This document shows positions 1 through 10,279 of a stretch of 64,000 nucleotides of DNA, one piece after another. The DNA comes from Flavobacterium salmonis. GTDB lineage: Bacteria > Bacteroidota > Bacteroidia > Flavobacteriales > Flavobacteriaceae. The stretch covers positions 1 to 64,000 of the forward strand of contig NZ_CAIJDP010000074.1 of assembly GCF_903819435.1 (NCBI RefSeq). Reading direction: 5' to 3'. Made by a program: the position numbers and the translations under genes. Positions within the stretch are counted from its first letter, which is position 1. Every line of letters starts with the position of its first letter. A model generated the notes under the pieces. The model was not told the origin of the DNA and did no database searches. It was given only the letters and a program-made list of their open reading frames with translations.

Positions 1-305
1 GATTTATACTTAAGTAAAATGTTAATAAGTGTTAAAAAGACGCTAATTAATAAAAAAAAACCTATAATTAACAAACAAAAAACTAAAAAAAAAGTTTAAA
101 ATTTTAATTTTTATTTGTAAGTATTTGTAAGATAATGCTTTGTGATTTTTTTAATTTTATAATTATTTTTTAAAAATGTTGCTAAGTTTGGAAACTATAT
201 ATTTTGAAATTTATTAAAAAACGTATCAGCTATCCCGAAAAGTTAAAAAAAACAATCTTCTTTTAACAAGTTATATAATACCATTTCATATTATAAAATA
301 ATAAT
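1..305. other. AT-rich upstream region of the secretion operon
   Basis: No gene is visible; the stretch is extremely AT-rich. It holds one further perfect TAnnTTTG box at 183-190 (TAAGTTTG) with TTA 17 bases upstream, which could be a second, more distal promoter for the operon that begins at 348. Confidence 0.4.
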
Positions 306-313
306 TACATTTG
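306..313 (+). promoter_or_regulatory. Candidate -7 promoter box of the secretion operon
   Basis: TACATTTG fits the Bacteroidota -7 consensus TAnnTTTG. A transcript starting about 7 bases downstream would begin near 320 and give a leader of roughly 28 bases before the ATG at 348. This is one reason to prefer that start over the ATG at 321, which would lie on the expected transcription start. No clear TTG -33 element is present, so this rests on one box. Confidence 0.4.
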
Positions 314-347
314 CCTGTAAATGACCCAAATTCTCACGAAAATTAAA

Positions 348-746
348 ATGAATAAAAAGTTACCTTCTTTCAATTTGCAGGAGATGCTAATTGTATTGGC
401 TATAATCGGAATCTTACTTTTAATAGCATTGCCGAACCTGATGCCGCTCATAACAAAAGCCAAAAGTGTAGAGGCTCAGACACAGTTAAAATCGATATAC
501 AATGCGGAGAAACAGTACTATTTTATGTATTCTAAATACAGTGCTGATTTTACTGAAATAGATTTTGAGGCACCTAAAACTACAAAGGATAACGGTGCTG
601 CAAATTACACTTATGAAATTGTACAGTCAAGCAACAATGAATTCAAGGCGAAAGCTACTGCTATTACTGATTTTAACGGTAACGGGGTTTTTAATGTTTG
701 GGAAATAGACCAGAATGGGGTTCCAAAACAAATTGTTGCCGACTAA
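348..746 (+). CDS. Type II secretion / type IV pilus-like pseudopilin
   Basis: Small exported pilin-like subunit expected to form the periplasmic pseudopilus that works with the ATPase and secretin encoded downstream. The N-terminus has the prepilin form: a short basic leader, then FNLQE followed by a long hydrophobic helix (MLIVLAIIGILLLIALPNLM). Glu at mature position 5 and Pro at position 22 are those conserved in pilins and GspG. The residue before the predicted cut is Ser, where Gly is usual. The C-terminal part is soluble and contains DFNGNGVFNVWEID, reminiscent of a calcium-binding GspG loop. The ATG at 348 is preferred to 321 because it leaves a typical short leader. The stop overlaps the next gene as TAATG. 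Confidence 0.8.
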   Translation: MNKKLPSFNLQEMLIVLAIIGILLLIALPNLMPLITKAKSVEAQTQLKSIYNAEKQYYFMYSKYSADFTEIDFEAPKTTKDNGAANYTYEIVQSSNNEFKAKATAITDFNGNGVFNVWEIDQNGVPKQIVAD

Positions 747-1222
747 TGTGGGTTCTGAAACTGATACTTATCTTTTTGCTTTTTACTATTTTATATCAGG
801 ATTGTAAGGAAAGGCTGGTCTATTGGTTTCTATATCCAATGGTAGGTATTATTGCTTTGACAATACAATATTTTATACTGCCAGTTAATTCGATATTGTT
901 GAATATTGGTACAAACCTGATATTGGTGCTGTTTTTATTATCGGTTTCTTATATGTATACAAAACTAAGAAAAATCGAGTTTAGCAACTCATTCGGATTA
1001 GGAGATGTATTATTCTTCATTTTTATTTCGTTCACTTTTTCAACAATTTCCTTTTTTGTACTGTTTATATTTTCATTGTTTTTTTCGCTTTTGCTGCATT
1101 TTGCCTTGTCGCAAAAGGACAGGGAAAAAACAGTACCACTGGCTGGTTATATGTCGTTGTTTTTTGGAGTTGTTTACGGAATCACTTTCTTCTGTGAAAG
1201 TAACTTTTTATACGCCTGTTAA
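746..1222 (+). CDS. Minimal prepilin peptidase (A24 family)
   Basis: Inner-membrane aspartic protease expected to cut the leader of the pseudopilin encoded just upstream. The 158-residue product is almost entirely hydrophobic, with about five membrane segments. Both catalytic-type aspartates are visible: Asp19 in YQDCKER and Asp87 in GLGD, the family's GxGD motif. It lacks the N-terminal cytoplasmic zinc/methyltransferase domain of PilD/GspO, so it should cleave but not methylate. The start is the ATG overlapping the pilin stop; an upstream ATG at 698 lies inside the pilin gene. The gene ends two bases before gspE, so the genes are probably translationally coupled. Confidence 0.75.
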   Translation: MWVLKLILIFLLFTILYQDCKERLVYWFLYPMVGIIALTIQYFILPVNSILLNIGTNLILVLFLLSVSYMYTKLRKIEFSNSFGLGDVLFFIFISFTFSTISFFVLFIFSLFFSLLLHFALSQKDREKTVPLAGYMSLFFGVVYGITFFCESNFLYAC

Positions 1223-1224
1223 CA

Positions 1225-2628
1225 ATGACAAATTTTGATATTCCAATAGAGTTTCAGCAGCTGGTAAAATCGGAGCAGGCATACCATTACAGAATAATTC
1301 CTGCTGGTAAATCAGACGGTTTTGTGGTTTTAAAAACCGATACCGAAAATATTGATAGCCTGCAGAATGAGCTGGCAGTTTTGTTGAATTTTCAAATCAA
1401 ATTAGAGAAGGAGAGTACTGAAAATATCAATCGGTATTTAAGTACAAATTATCGTAAAACAAATTCAAATCGTGTTTCAGACATTCATTATACGAATGAT
1501 TTTCTGGAAAAAATTGTGGTAAATGCTAAGGAAATCGGAAGCAGTGATATTCATTTTGAACCTTACGAGAAAAATGCACGTGTACGTTTTCGTTTGGATG
1601 GAAAACTCAAAGAACAATTTCATATTTCGGTTGAAGAATATCCGATCATTGTAAATAAAATTAAAATTCGTGCCCAGCTTGATATATCTGAAAAGAGATT
1701 ACCTCAGGATGGGCGTATAACAATTGTAACTGATTATCAGGATTTTGATATTCGTGTATCGGTTTTACCAACATTGCATGGAGAAAAAGTAGTACTTCGT
1801 ATTTTAAGTAAAGATACCAGCCATATTGATATTAATTCTTTGGGTTTTACAGAAAAAGAATTAACTGCCTATTTAGAAAATATTAAAAGACCAAACGGAA
1901 TTGTACTTATTTCAGGTCCAACTGGATCGGGAAAAACAACCACCTTATACGCAACATTAAAAAAGCTGAATTTGCCCAATACCAATATATTAACTGTCGA
2001 GGACCCTATTGAATATACTCTGGAGGGAATCAATCAGGTACAGTTAAAAGAAAATATAGGGCTGGATTTTGCGACAACTTTGAGAACTTTCCTTCGACAG
2101 GATCCTGATATTATTATGGTTGGGGAAATCCGGGATGTAAATACAGCAAATATGGCCATTCGTGCAGCTTTGACGGGCCATCTTGTACTATCGACAATAC
2201 ATACCAATTCTGCGTGGGCAACCATTTCAAGGCTAATTGATATGGGAATACCGTCATTTCTAATAGCAAGTACACTCAATGTAAGTGTGGCACAAAGGCT
2301 TGTTCGAAAGCTTTGTATTCATTGCAAGACAGAAGAAGAAGTTTCAAAAGAGCTTTTTCCAACAGGATTTTCTATACCTGAAAATCTTAAACAGCACCAT
2401 GTTGCTGTAGGATGCGAAAACTGCTACCATACAGGCTATTCAGGAAGGAAAGCGATTTATGAGATTTTACCCATCGGGAGTGAACTTTCAGCATTAATTA
2501 AAAATAACCAATTGGATATTAATAAATATCTGGAAGAAAATGAAATCTTCACATTGAAAAAAAATGCCTTGTCCTTAATCAAAAATGGAACAACTTCTAT
2601 TGATGAAGTTTTTTCCTTACTCTTATAG
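1225..2628 (+). CDS. gspE: Type II secretion ATPase GspE/PilB family
   Basis: Cytoplasmic hexameric ATPase that drives pseudopilus assembly. The 467-residue protein has an N-terminal GspE-type domain, a Walker A loop GPTGSGKTT at about 231, an Asp-box region near DPIEYTLEGINQVQ, a Walker B region (DPDIIMVGEIRD), and a His-box segment (ALTGHLVLSTIHTN). The tetracysteine zinc site typical of GspE/PilB is present: Cys364 and Cys367 with Cys397 and Cys400. Length is within the family range, slightly short at the N-terminus. It lies between the prepilin peptidase and the secretin in one operon. PilB and PilT relatives share most motifs, but the zinc site and context favour an assembly ATPase. Confidence 0.92.
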   Translation: MTNFDIPIEFQQLVKSEQAYHYRIIPAGKSDGFVVLKTDTENIDSLQNELAVLLNFQIKLEKESTENINRYLSTNYRKTNSNRVSDIHYTNDFLEKIVVNAKEIGSSDIHFEPYEKNARVRFRLDGKLKEQFHISVEEYPIIVNKIKIRAQLDISEKRLPQDGRITIVTDYQDFDIRVSVLPTLHGEKVVLRILSKDTSHIDINSLGFTEKELTAYLENIKRPNGIVLISGPTGSGKTTTLYATLKKLNLPNTNILTVEDPIEYTLEGINQVQLKENIGLDFATTLRTFLRQDPDIIMVGEIRDVNTANMAIRAALTGHLVLSTIHTNSAWATISRLIDMGIPSFLIASTLNVSVAQRLVRKLCIHCKTEEEVSKELFPTGFSIPENLKQHHVAVGCENCYHTGYSGRKAIYEILPIGSELSALIKNNQLDINKYLEENEIFTLKKNALSLIKNGTTSIDEVFSLLL

Positions 2629-2660
2629 AAAATATTAAAAGAAAATAGCCGATTAAATTC

Positions 2661-4903
<2,243 letters not shown>

Positions 4904-4904
<1 letters not shown>

Positions 4905-6100
4905 TGGGAATTCCATCCTTAAATAATTTGTTGCTGGGCAGCCATTATATTGGTATAGAGCATTTCACTTTAAATAATGAAGAGAAAATTTCTTTGTTGT
5001 TAGTAGAAAAGAAAAAAGAAGGTCTTGTAATTTCAAAAAAGGACAGGGTAAATTATAACGGTAAGATTGCTGAGAAATGGGATGCCAAACTCCCTTTTTT
5101 CCTAACGGTCAATACCAATCAGGTAATTCAAAAAGAAGTATCCTCAATTGATGCTTCTGACGAAAAATTATTGCACAAAGCGTTTCCCAATATAAGTTGG
5201 GACGATTTTTATTTCGAAATCTGGCGCTTAAAAACAAAATCAATAATCGCAATTGCCAGAAAATCGTATTTGCATGAAATAGTTTCATATTATGAAAACC
5301 AAAAAATAACAATTGCCGGAATCAGCCTGGGTATTTGTTCAATAGCAGATATTATCGATTATGCAGATCAAGCTGTTTTACAGACAAATCATCAGCTAAT
5401 CTCAAGGCAGGAAGAGCAACAAATATTTTCCTCACGTGTTCAGGATTCAGTAATTACATATAATATAAATGACCTTCAGATAGAGAACAGGCAATTGCTG
5501 GCTTTTTCAGGAATTTTGCGGTTGTTTATGAATGCAACTGTAAATACAGGTTCTTTAATAACCTATAGTGACGACCTATATGATGGTTACAATCAAAAAA
5601 CATTTTTTGCTAAAGGCTTAAAAATGGCAATTGGAGTTTTGTTGGTTATTTTGGTTGTTAATTTTATTTTTTTTACACATTATTATAAACTGGCTCAGGA
5701 AACTGCAGAAACATTATTGGTAAATAAATCTTCCATTGAGGATGTAAACAAAATAAAACAAAGAATTATAGTAAAAGAAGAAAAGGTTAAAAATATTGTT
5801 GGAAAAACAGCTTCTCAAAGTTCATTGATTATTAACGAAATTGCGAATAGGGTTCCGTCATCAATCTTATTGACAGAAATGACTTTTAATCCATTAGAGA
5901 AAAAAATTAAGTTCGAAGAACCGATACTTACCCAAGAGAATACAATTACCATTTCAGGAGCAGCAATTGCCAATGATGCATTTACAAATTGGATTGAAAA
6001 TATTGAAAAGTTAAATTGGGTAGATAAGGTTTTAATAACACATTTTGGAAAGAACGATTCGAATGAAACGGTGTTTTCAATAAAATTAACCTTAAAATAA
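4904..6100 (+). CDS. PilM/PilN (GspL)-like inner-membrane assembly protein
   Basis: The 398-residue protein has a soluble N-terminal part of about 240 residues, one membrane segment at about 243-262 (MAIGVLLVILVVNFIFF), and a periplasmic C-terminal part with a short coiled coil. This matches GspL or a fused PilM-PilN: an actin-like cytoplasmic domain that contacts the ATPase, joined to a PilN-like periplasmic domain. I infer the family from topology, length and position between the secretin and a PilO-like gene rather than from a strong motif. The start overlaps the gspD stop, and the stop is one base before the next start. It should link GspE to the periplasmic parts of the machine. Confidence 0.6.
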
Positions 6101-6101
6101 T

Positions 6102-6617
6102 ATGAGGCTCAATAATAAAAACAAACTGCTTATAGTCGGGTTTCTTTTAGTGCTATATCTTTGTTACTCCTTTGCAATATCGAATACAATAAATTACTAT
6201 AAAGAATATAAAAACAAACAGGAAGAAATTACCGCCGATAGCAATATGCCCAAATTGTTGAAGCAGCTTATTCAAAAAGAAAAGCAATTAGATCATATAT
6301 TAGCGAATTATGATATAAATGTTTCAGAATCGTTTCAGAACGATTTATTAAGACAGTTGACTTCTTACGGTGACAATTACCAGTTAAAAATCGTAGATTT
6401 TCAGCAGCCACATATTATATCTCAAAAAGGATTCACAACAACGAGTTATATTTTTTCTTTAGAAGGATCTTTTAATGGATGTTTGGCATTACTTAATAAC
6501 ATAGAGAATAATCGTTCAATGGGAAATATTAAATATCTTAATTTTATCAAAACAAGAAACTTTAAAACTAATATTGATCAATTGACAGTAGAGGTTATTA
6601 TAGAAAAAAAACAGTGA
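6102..6617 (+). CDS. PilO/GspM-like inner-membrane protein
   Basis: The 171-residue bitopic protein has one N-terminal membrane anchor (about residues 8-27), a charged periplasmic coiled-coil stretch (about 30-70), and a small alpha/beta domain containing a FSLEGSFNGCLALLNNIE stretch typical of PilO/GspM ferredoxin-like folds. It probably pairs with the preceding PilN-like protein as a periplasmic stalk. It is the last gene of the operon and is followed by a weak hairpin with a T-tract. Family assignment is by topology and context; sequence identity to known PilO is not obvious. Confidence 0.6.
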   Translation: MRLNNKNKLLIVGFLLVLYLCYSFAISNTINYYKEYKNKQEEITADSNMPKLLKQLIQKEKQLDHILANYDINVSESFQNDLLRQLTSYGDNYQLKIVDFQQPHIISQKGFTTTSYIFSLEGSFNGCLALLNNIENNRSMGNIKYLNFIKTRNFKTNIDQLTVEVIIEKKQ

Positions 6618-6620
6618 TAT

Positions 6621-6640
6621 AAAGTAAAGTACTTTTTTTT
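6621..6640 (+). terminator. Weak AT-rich terminator after the secretion operon
   Basis: AAAGTA-AAG-TACTTT stem followed by a run of T, 4 bases after the last stop codon. The stem is only six A/T-rich pairs, so strength is doubtful. Confidence 0.45.
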
Positions 6641-6972
6641 TATAATCATAACTAATGTGTAATATAGCAGTGTTACGAATTTATTTCTTTAATTTTTGAT
6701 AGATCAAATCGGTCAATGGCATTCTTATACTGAAAGAAACTCATCCAAACTTTTTGTTAATTTCAGGATTATGAATTCGTTTCAGTCCTGATAAAAATGA
6801 AAAATAAAAGTATTTAAGAGTGATAAGTTCCAAAAAAAACAAGTTTAATATTTTTTTGGCAATCACATTTGAACCAGTCTGCGTATTATTTATTAAAGAT
6901 GAGATTATCATAATATCAATGCAATTAAGGTTTTGTAGATAATTTAAATATGTTAAAAAATATTTTATTAGT
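6641..6972. other. Gene-poor junction between core operon and accessory region
   Basis: No convincing gene. On the minus strand an open frame at 6741-7016 can be continued past its TGA to a TAA near 6680 with protein-like composition, so the end of a decayed minus-strand gene may lie here, but no family is recognisable. Confidence 0.4.
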
Positions 6973-7398
6973 ATGTTTAAAAAATATTTTATGGTTTTCC
7001 AGCCAATTATCAGCAAAGGTAAAACTTATGAAGTAGATGAACTTTGCACTTATATCAGACACAAGAAAAATTATATCTGGCTGGTTTATGCATTGGAAAG
7101 GAATTCTAAAACAGTTGTCAGTTTTAATGTTGGGAAATGAACCAATAAAACGCTGAGTCGTGTTTTGGAAACTCTAAAATTATCAGAAGCTAAAGAGACA
7201 TTTACGGACAGATTGAAAAACTATCGATATTTGATCGAAGAGAAACTACATTCAGTAAAACGTTTCGGGACAAACGATATTGAAAGAAAGAATTTGACAC
7301 TCAGGACTCATCTGAAAAGACTCAACCGCAGGACAATCTGCTTCAGTAAAAGTTTAGTAGTTTTGATTGCCATATTAAAGATTTATTTTTGGATTTGA
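6973..7398 (+). pseudogene. IS1-family transposase remnant (N-terminally truncated, in-frame stop)
   Basis: Translation gives the InsB-type DDE region: YEVDELCTYIRHK (first Asp), then YIWLVYALERNSKTVVSF, an in-frame TGA at 7138-7140 (the position where IS1-type proteins read R in VGKRTNKTL), FTDRLKNYRYLI (second Asp), and the very characteristic end IERKNLTLRTHLKRLNRR (Glu) up to 7398. The N-terminal zinc-finger/HTH part is missing and no terminal repeats were found, so the copy is dead. It marks the left edge of the accessory region just after the secretion operon. Confidence 0.85.
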
Positions 7399-7624
7399 GC
7401 TTTAAAATATAAGAACAATTCTCTTACCAAAGTTCGTTGAAAATACAGGCGTTTAAATTTTTTAAAAAATTGAAGCAAAATTTATCGAACCACAAAAAAG
7501 CCTGAGAAATCTAGATGAGGGCACTGAAAAAGTCCTTTAAAATTAAAAAGGTAATTTTACAAGTAAAATGGAGGCTCTGAGAATCGTCTGTACGAAAGTG
7601 TTCTCCATCACCTATCCGAATACA

Positions 7625-8155
7625 ATAAACTACCTCGGGGCAGAGCCACCGAGGTATTAGAACAACGAGAGCTGTTGAGAATGTAATTTCTTGTATTCTT
7701 TCTCTTTACCTTGTGATTTCACATAAATTTGAATCGTATTTTCATCTCCATGACGACCAACTGTATTTACATAATAACCTTTAGACCAAAATTCACCTCC
7801 CCATAATTTCTGCTTTACTTCTGGATGAAACTTAAAGATTTCTTTTGCAGTAATACTCTTTACTGTCCTGATAATTTTTGTCGGACTCTCTGTCGGAACA
7901 CTTTGAATCAGAAAATGAACATGATCTTGGTCAGTGCCAATCTCTATAAACGATATGTCATAACGCTTAGCGATTTCCAAACAAATATCTTTCAACGTCT
8001 TCTCTACACCTGAACTAAAAACAACACGCCTATATTTTGCTGGACAAACAAAATGATACAACAAAACAGAAACATTATGGCTCTTATGGATATACTCACT
8101 CACATAAAAATAATAAGAAAAAAAACGAAGCAGAGCTTCGGGGAATTAAACCCTT
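7625..8155 (-). mobile_element. IS200-type insertion sequence
   Basis: The boundaries are approximate. The tnpA gene is flanked by two small perfect hairpins: TACCTCGG / CCGAGGTA at 7631-7656 directly after the tnpA stop, and CGAAGC-AGA-GCTTCG at 8126-8140 upstream of its start. Both carry GCAGAGC at the hairpin centre. Subterminal hairpins of this kind are what IS200/IS605 transposases recognise. No tnpB is present. Confidence 0.75.
7657..8103 (-). CDS. tnpA: IS200/IS605-family Y1 (HUH) transposase TnpA
   Basis: Single-strand DNA transposase of the HUH class that excises and inserts IS200-type elements through a 5'-phosphotyrosine. At 148 residues it has full family length and is intact. 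Visible catalytic features: the metal-binding HUH pair His61 and His63 in DQDHVHFLIQ, and the likely nucleophile Tyr127 in IQIYVKSQG with Gln131 four residues later, the family's YxxxQ pattern. Hairpins flank the gene at 7631-7656 and 8126-8140. The element probably could still move. It lies inside a second element bounded by 38-bp inverted repeats. Confidence 0.92.
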   Translation of the reverse strand: MSEYIHKSHNVSVLLYHFVCPAKYRRVVFSSGVEKTLKDICLEIAKRYDISFIEIGTDQDHVHFLIQSVPTESPTKIIRTVKSITAKEIFKFHPEVKQKLWGGEFWSKGYYVNTVGRHGDENTIQIYVKSQGKEKEYKKLHSQQLSLF

Positions 8156-8167
8156 AGAGATTAAAGA

Positions 8168-8205
8168 AAAAGAGGTTGTTTTCATATTTGAAAACAACCT
8201 CTTTT
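8168..8205. terminator. 17-bp perfect hairpin inside the outer element
   Basis: AAAAGAGGTTGTTTTCA pairs perfectly with TGAAAACAACCTCTTTT across a four-base loop. A-rich and T-rich edges make it a potential bidirectional terminator. Its position next to the right inverted end suggests it ended the lost transposase gene of the outer element. Confidence 0.65.
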
Positions 8206-8265
8206 GATAAATAGCCACTTTTTCAGTGCCCTCATCTAGATTTCTCAGGCTTTTACTTTAAAGTT

Positions 8266-8291
8266 TAGCGGGAATAGGACTCGAATCTCTT
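8266..8291 (-). other. tRNA 3'-end-like scar
   Basis: Read on the minus strand this gives GATTCGAGTCCTATTCCCGC, which has the form of a T-arm plus acceptor strand of a tRNA, but no tRNA body is attached. It sits at the beginning of the first attachment-like repeat. The parent tRNA cannot be named from this length. Confidence 0.35.
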
Positions 8292-8413
8292 AAAAAAAAT
8301 CACTAACAATAGAAAAGGAGTCTAAAAGTTTCGAACCTAAACTTCTTAGAGCCTTATTTTATTGGATTTCTAGTTTCCAAAAATACCATGTGCCACGATT
8401 ATGCCACAAAACT
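8283..8413 (+). repeat. Attachment-like direct repeat, copy 1
   Basis: First of four related direct repeats. Shared blocks are GAATCTCTTAAA at the left (copies 1 and 2), GTTTCGAACCTAAA in the middle, and TGCCACGATTATGCCACAAA at the right. The last block resembles the doubled GCGCCAC/GCGCCACAAA sequence next to the integrase at 25573-25594. The best reading is an old attL/attR scar. Confidence 0.6.
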
Positions 8414-8663
8414 TAGATTGGTGGATTTAACAAACAATTTTCCGTTTAGAAATTAAAGGGTATCTATACTTTTGATAGGAAGGAGGAAAGAGGTCTTCGA
8501 ACTGAAATCTAATCCCAGTAATACTGGTGTTTATCAGTCAAATTTATCGTAAACTGAGAGGTTAAATCTATAAGTTGATATGAATCAGTGTCTTATAATT
8601 GAGCATTATAATTGCTCCGTTTTGTAGACAGTTTGAGTCACAAATTATAAAACCTATTGCAGA
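8414..8663. other. No gene recognised
   Basis: AT-rich spacer between the first attachment-like repeat and the decayed CHAT-like fragment; nothing recognisable on either strand. Confidence 0.4.
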
Positions 8664-8855
8664 CTATGTGATAAAAAATCCTTTATTATCACCTAGACAT
8701 TGTCCATTACCATGGCCCGCAAAATATACATAATCGTATTTATTACCTTCAGATAAAGCACTTGATAAGTCTTCTAAACTTTTAACGTCCTTATGAGCCG
8801 GTTCAATATTATAATGTTTTGCATGACAATACATGCTTAGGCAGAATATCTTCAA
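8664..8855 (-). pseudogene. Fragment of a CHAT/caspase-like protein
   Basis: A 63-codon open frame ends YDYVYFAGHGNGQCLGDNKG. The hydrophobic strand followed by GHG is the histidine motif of CHAT and other clan CD cysteine peptidases. No cysteine-containing half follows, since a stop comes 20 residues after the His. Upstream it overlaps, in another frame, a second decayed coding stretch (8809-9132). This looks like a degraded gene. CHAT is a tentative label based on one motif. Confidence 0.45.
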
Positions 8856-9132
8856 TAAAATTTTCTTCTATTTCTGTAAAAATTTTTTCGCAATGAGAAC
8901 AAAAGACATAATCGACAGAAAAAGGCATCTTTTTTGCCTGCTCAATTTCTTCTTCAGTAGCTTCTCGTCATACGGTTTCTTGTAATTTTGCAATTGAAGT
9001 TTCGCACTGAAAATTAAATTCCACAAATGCAGTGTCATTTGACAAATCAAAATAAAATCCTGCTTCTCTTTCATTACCGCCATTCAGGTTTAAACAACTT
9101 CTTAATAATTTTATCTGTAAAATAATGCGCAT
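8809..9132 (-). pseudogene. Decayed gene with internal stop, unknown family
   Basis: From the ATG at 9130-9132 the frame reads MRIILQIKLLRSCLN, then EAGFYFDLSNDTAFVEFNFQ, hits a TGA after 54 codons, and continues in the same frame with EEEIEQAKKMPFSVDYVFCS and a CSHC pair before a final stop at 8809. Composition on both sides of the TGA is protein-like, while the other minus-strand open frame here (8868-9083) is not. It may be the N-terminal part of the same ancestral gene as the CHAT-like fragment, which follows in another frame. No family recognised. Confidence 0.45.
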
Positions 9133-9181
9133 TTTTGTTATTAGCTTATCTGATTGTGCATTACGAACATCTCAAATTTCA

Positions 9182-10279
9182 CTAAGGTTTTAAATAATTT
9201 TCAAGTATATCTGCCGCCTCTGACAATGCTTCTATTGTACTTACTGACTGTAGACATTTAACCTGTTTCAAAAGTGTTTTAATATAATCTGTATTATTAC
9301 CAATAGCTTTGAAGTAATTTGCAGAAATTCCATAGTAACGGGCTCCCAAAAGTTGCGATTTAGTTTGTGTACTCATCTTTTCATTGACAACAACATCTGC
9401 AAGGACTAAATAAGATGTAGCAAATGCAGCTTTATCAATATCTTGTAAGTCCTGTTCATTTTTATTCTGCAGTTCTGAAATTACTTTTTTTGCCTCCGCA
9501 TTAGCCGTCTTAAATTGCCAGCTCTCTGAGTAAGTAAGAGCTAATTCAGACCTAATAGATAGATTGGCTGGGGATTTAATTAACAGGTATTCGTAAAGAT
9601 CCTGTTTAATTTTTGCCAATATTCCGGGTTGCTTTTCCTTGTAATATGCAACCAATTCCTTAGCTAATTCATTAGGATGCTGACGCACAACATTTCCCAT
9701 TTCTAAAAAAGGCTGGATAGCTGAAAATGTTTGTAGCTTTTCTTTTTCTAAAAGTTTTATTAGGTACTCTATCCTGCCAATAGTTTCAATTTCAACTGAC
9801 AGTTTTAATTGAGACCACCCCAGATAGGGATTCTTGCCACTTTCAGCGATGAAGGCTGAGATAAAAAATTCCTTTTTTATCTCCTTGTATTCATCAGAAT
9901 CTGGCAAAAGCTGCGAATTATCAAATATAATCCGTCGCTCAATACCCTCGCTAGTGCTATATTTTGTATCAGTTAAGGCTACAACAGTTTTAAAATTACC
10001 CGCATTTAGTTCGTTGTTATGACGCTCTTTATATCGTTTTGCACCAATTCCTAAAAACCCGCCTTTTTTTTTCTCAACTTCATATGGCCTTAAATTTACT
10101 TTTCCTGAAAGCCTCACTGTCACCTGATCACCAAGCGTAATGGAAGGCTTATATGCTCCTGTTAAAATAACTTTTACCGGATTTGAAGCTTCATAACTAA
10201 CTATCCCCTCCTGAATTTGAGAGTAACTTAAAAATGGTAAAATTAATATTAGAAATAATGTCTTATTTGCTAAATACAT
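9182..10279 (-). CDS. Exported helical-repeat protein, partner of the TcA-like protein
   Basis: 365 residues with a Sec signal peptide (LFLILILPFLSYSQ), a beta-rich N-terminal part of about 150 residues containing a KKKGGFLGIGAKRYKER basic/glycine loop, then an alpha-helical part of about 190 residues resembling TPR-like helical repeats (ELALTYSESWQFKTANAEAK). No enzymatic motif is visible. Its start lies 17 bases inside the end of the 1407-residue gene upstream, so the two are almost certainly co-transcribed and translationally coupled. With 14616-15416 it forms a three-gene minus-strand set in which every product is predicted to be exported. Function unknown. Confidence 0.7.
   Translation of the reverse strand: MYLANKTLFLILILPFLSYSQIQEGIVSYEASNPVKVILTGAYKPSITLGDQVTVRLSGKVNLRPYEVEKKKGGFLGIGAKRYKERHNNELNAGNFKTVVALTDTKYSTSEGIERRIIFDNSQLLPDSDEYKEIKKEFFISAFIAESGKNPYLGWSQLKLSVEIETIGRIEYLIKLLEKEKLQTFSAIQPFLEMGNVVRQHPNELAKELVAYYKEKQPGILAKIKQDLYEYLLIKSPANLSIRSELALTYSESWQFKTANAEAKKVISELQNKNEQDLQDIDKAAFATSYLVLADVVVNEKMSTQTKSQLLGARYYGISANYFKAIGNNTDYIKTLLKQVKCLQSVSTIEALSEAADILENYLKP

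Larger units (their letters stand above)
7496..8254. mobile_element. Element with 38-bp perfect inverted ends, interrupted by an IS200 insertion
   Basis: The 38 bases at 7496-7533 recur as an exact reverse complement at 8217-8254 (core GATGAGGGCACTGAAAAAGT). Such ends belong to a DDE-type element, not to IS200/IS605 elements, which lack terminal inverted repeats. Between them lie only short flanks (about 90 bases left, about 60 right) and the IS200 copy, so the original transposase is gone. A strong hairpin at 8168-8205 lies just inside the right end. I could not assign the family of the outer element. Confidence 0.75.

Noticed and set aside
6741..7016. 91-codon minus-strand open frame
   Set aside because: It overlaps the IS1-type remnant and has skewed Ile/Leu/Asn composition of AT-rich DNA. 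Extension past its TGA looks protein-like, but no family is recognisable, so it is mentioned only in the spacer entry.
7657..8103. The Y1 transposase as a RAYT that moves the family A hairpins
   Set aside because: It has its own flanking hairpins with GCAGAGC centres, unrelated in sequence to the family A stem, and the usual IS200 form.
8868..9083. 71-codon minus-strand frame starting MAVMKEKQDF
   Set aside because: The alternative frame of the same strand (8809-9132) has much more protein-like composition despite one stop, so this frame is the shadow.
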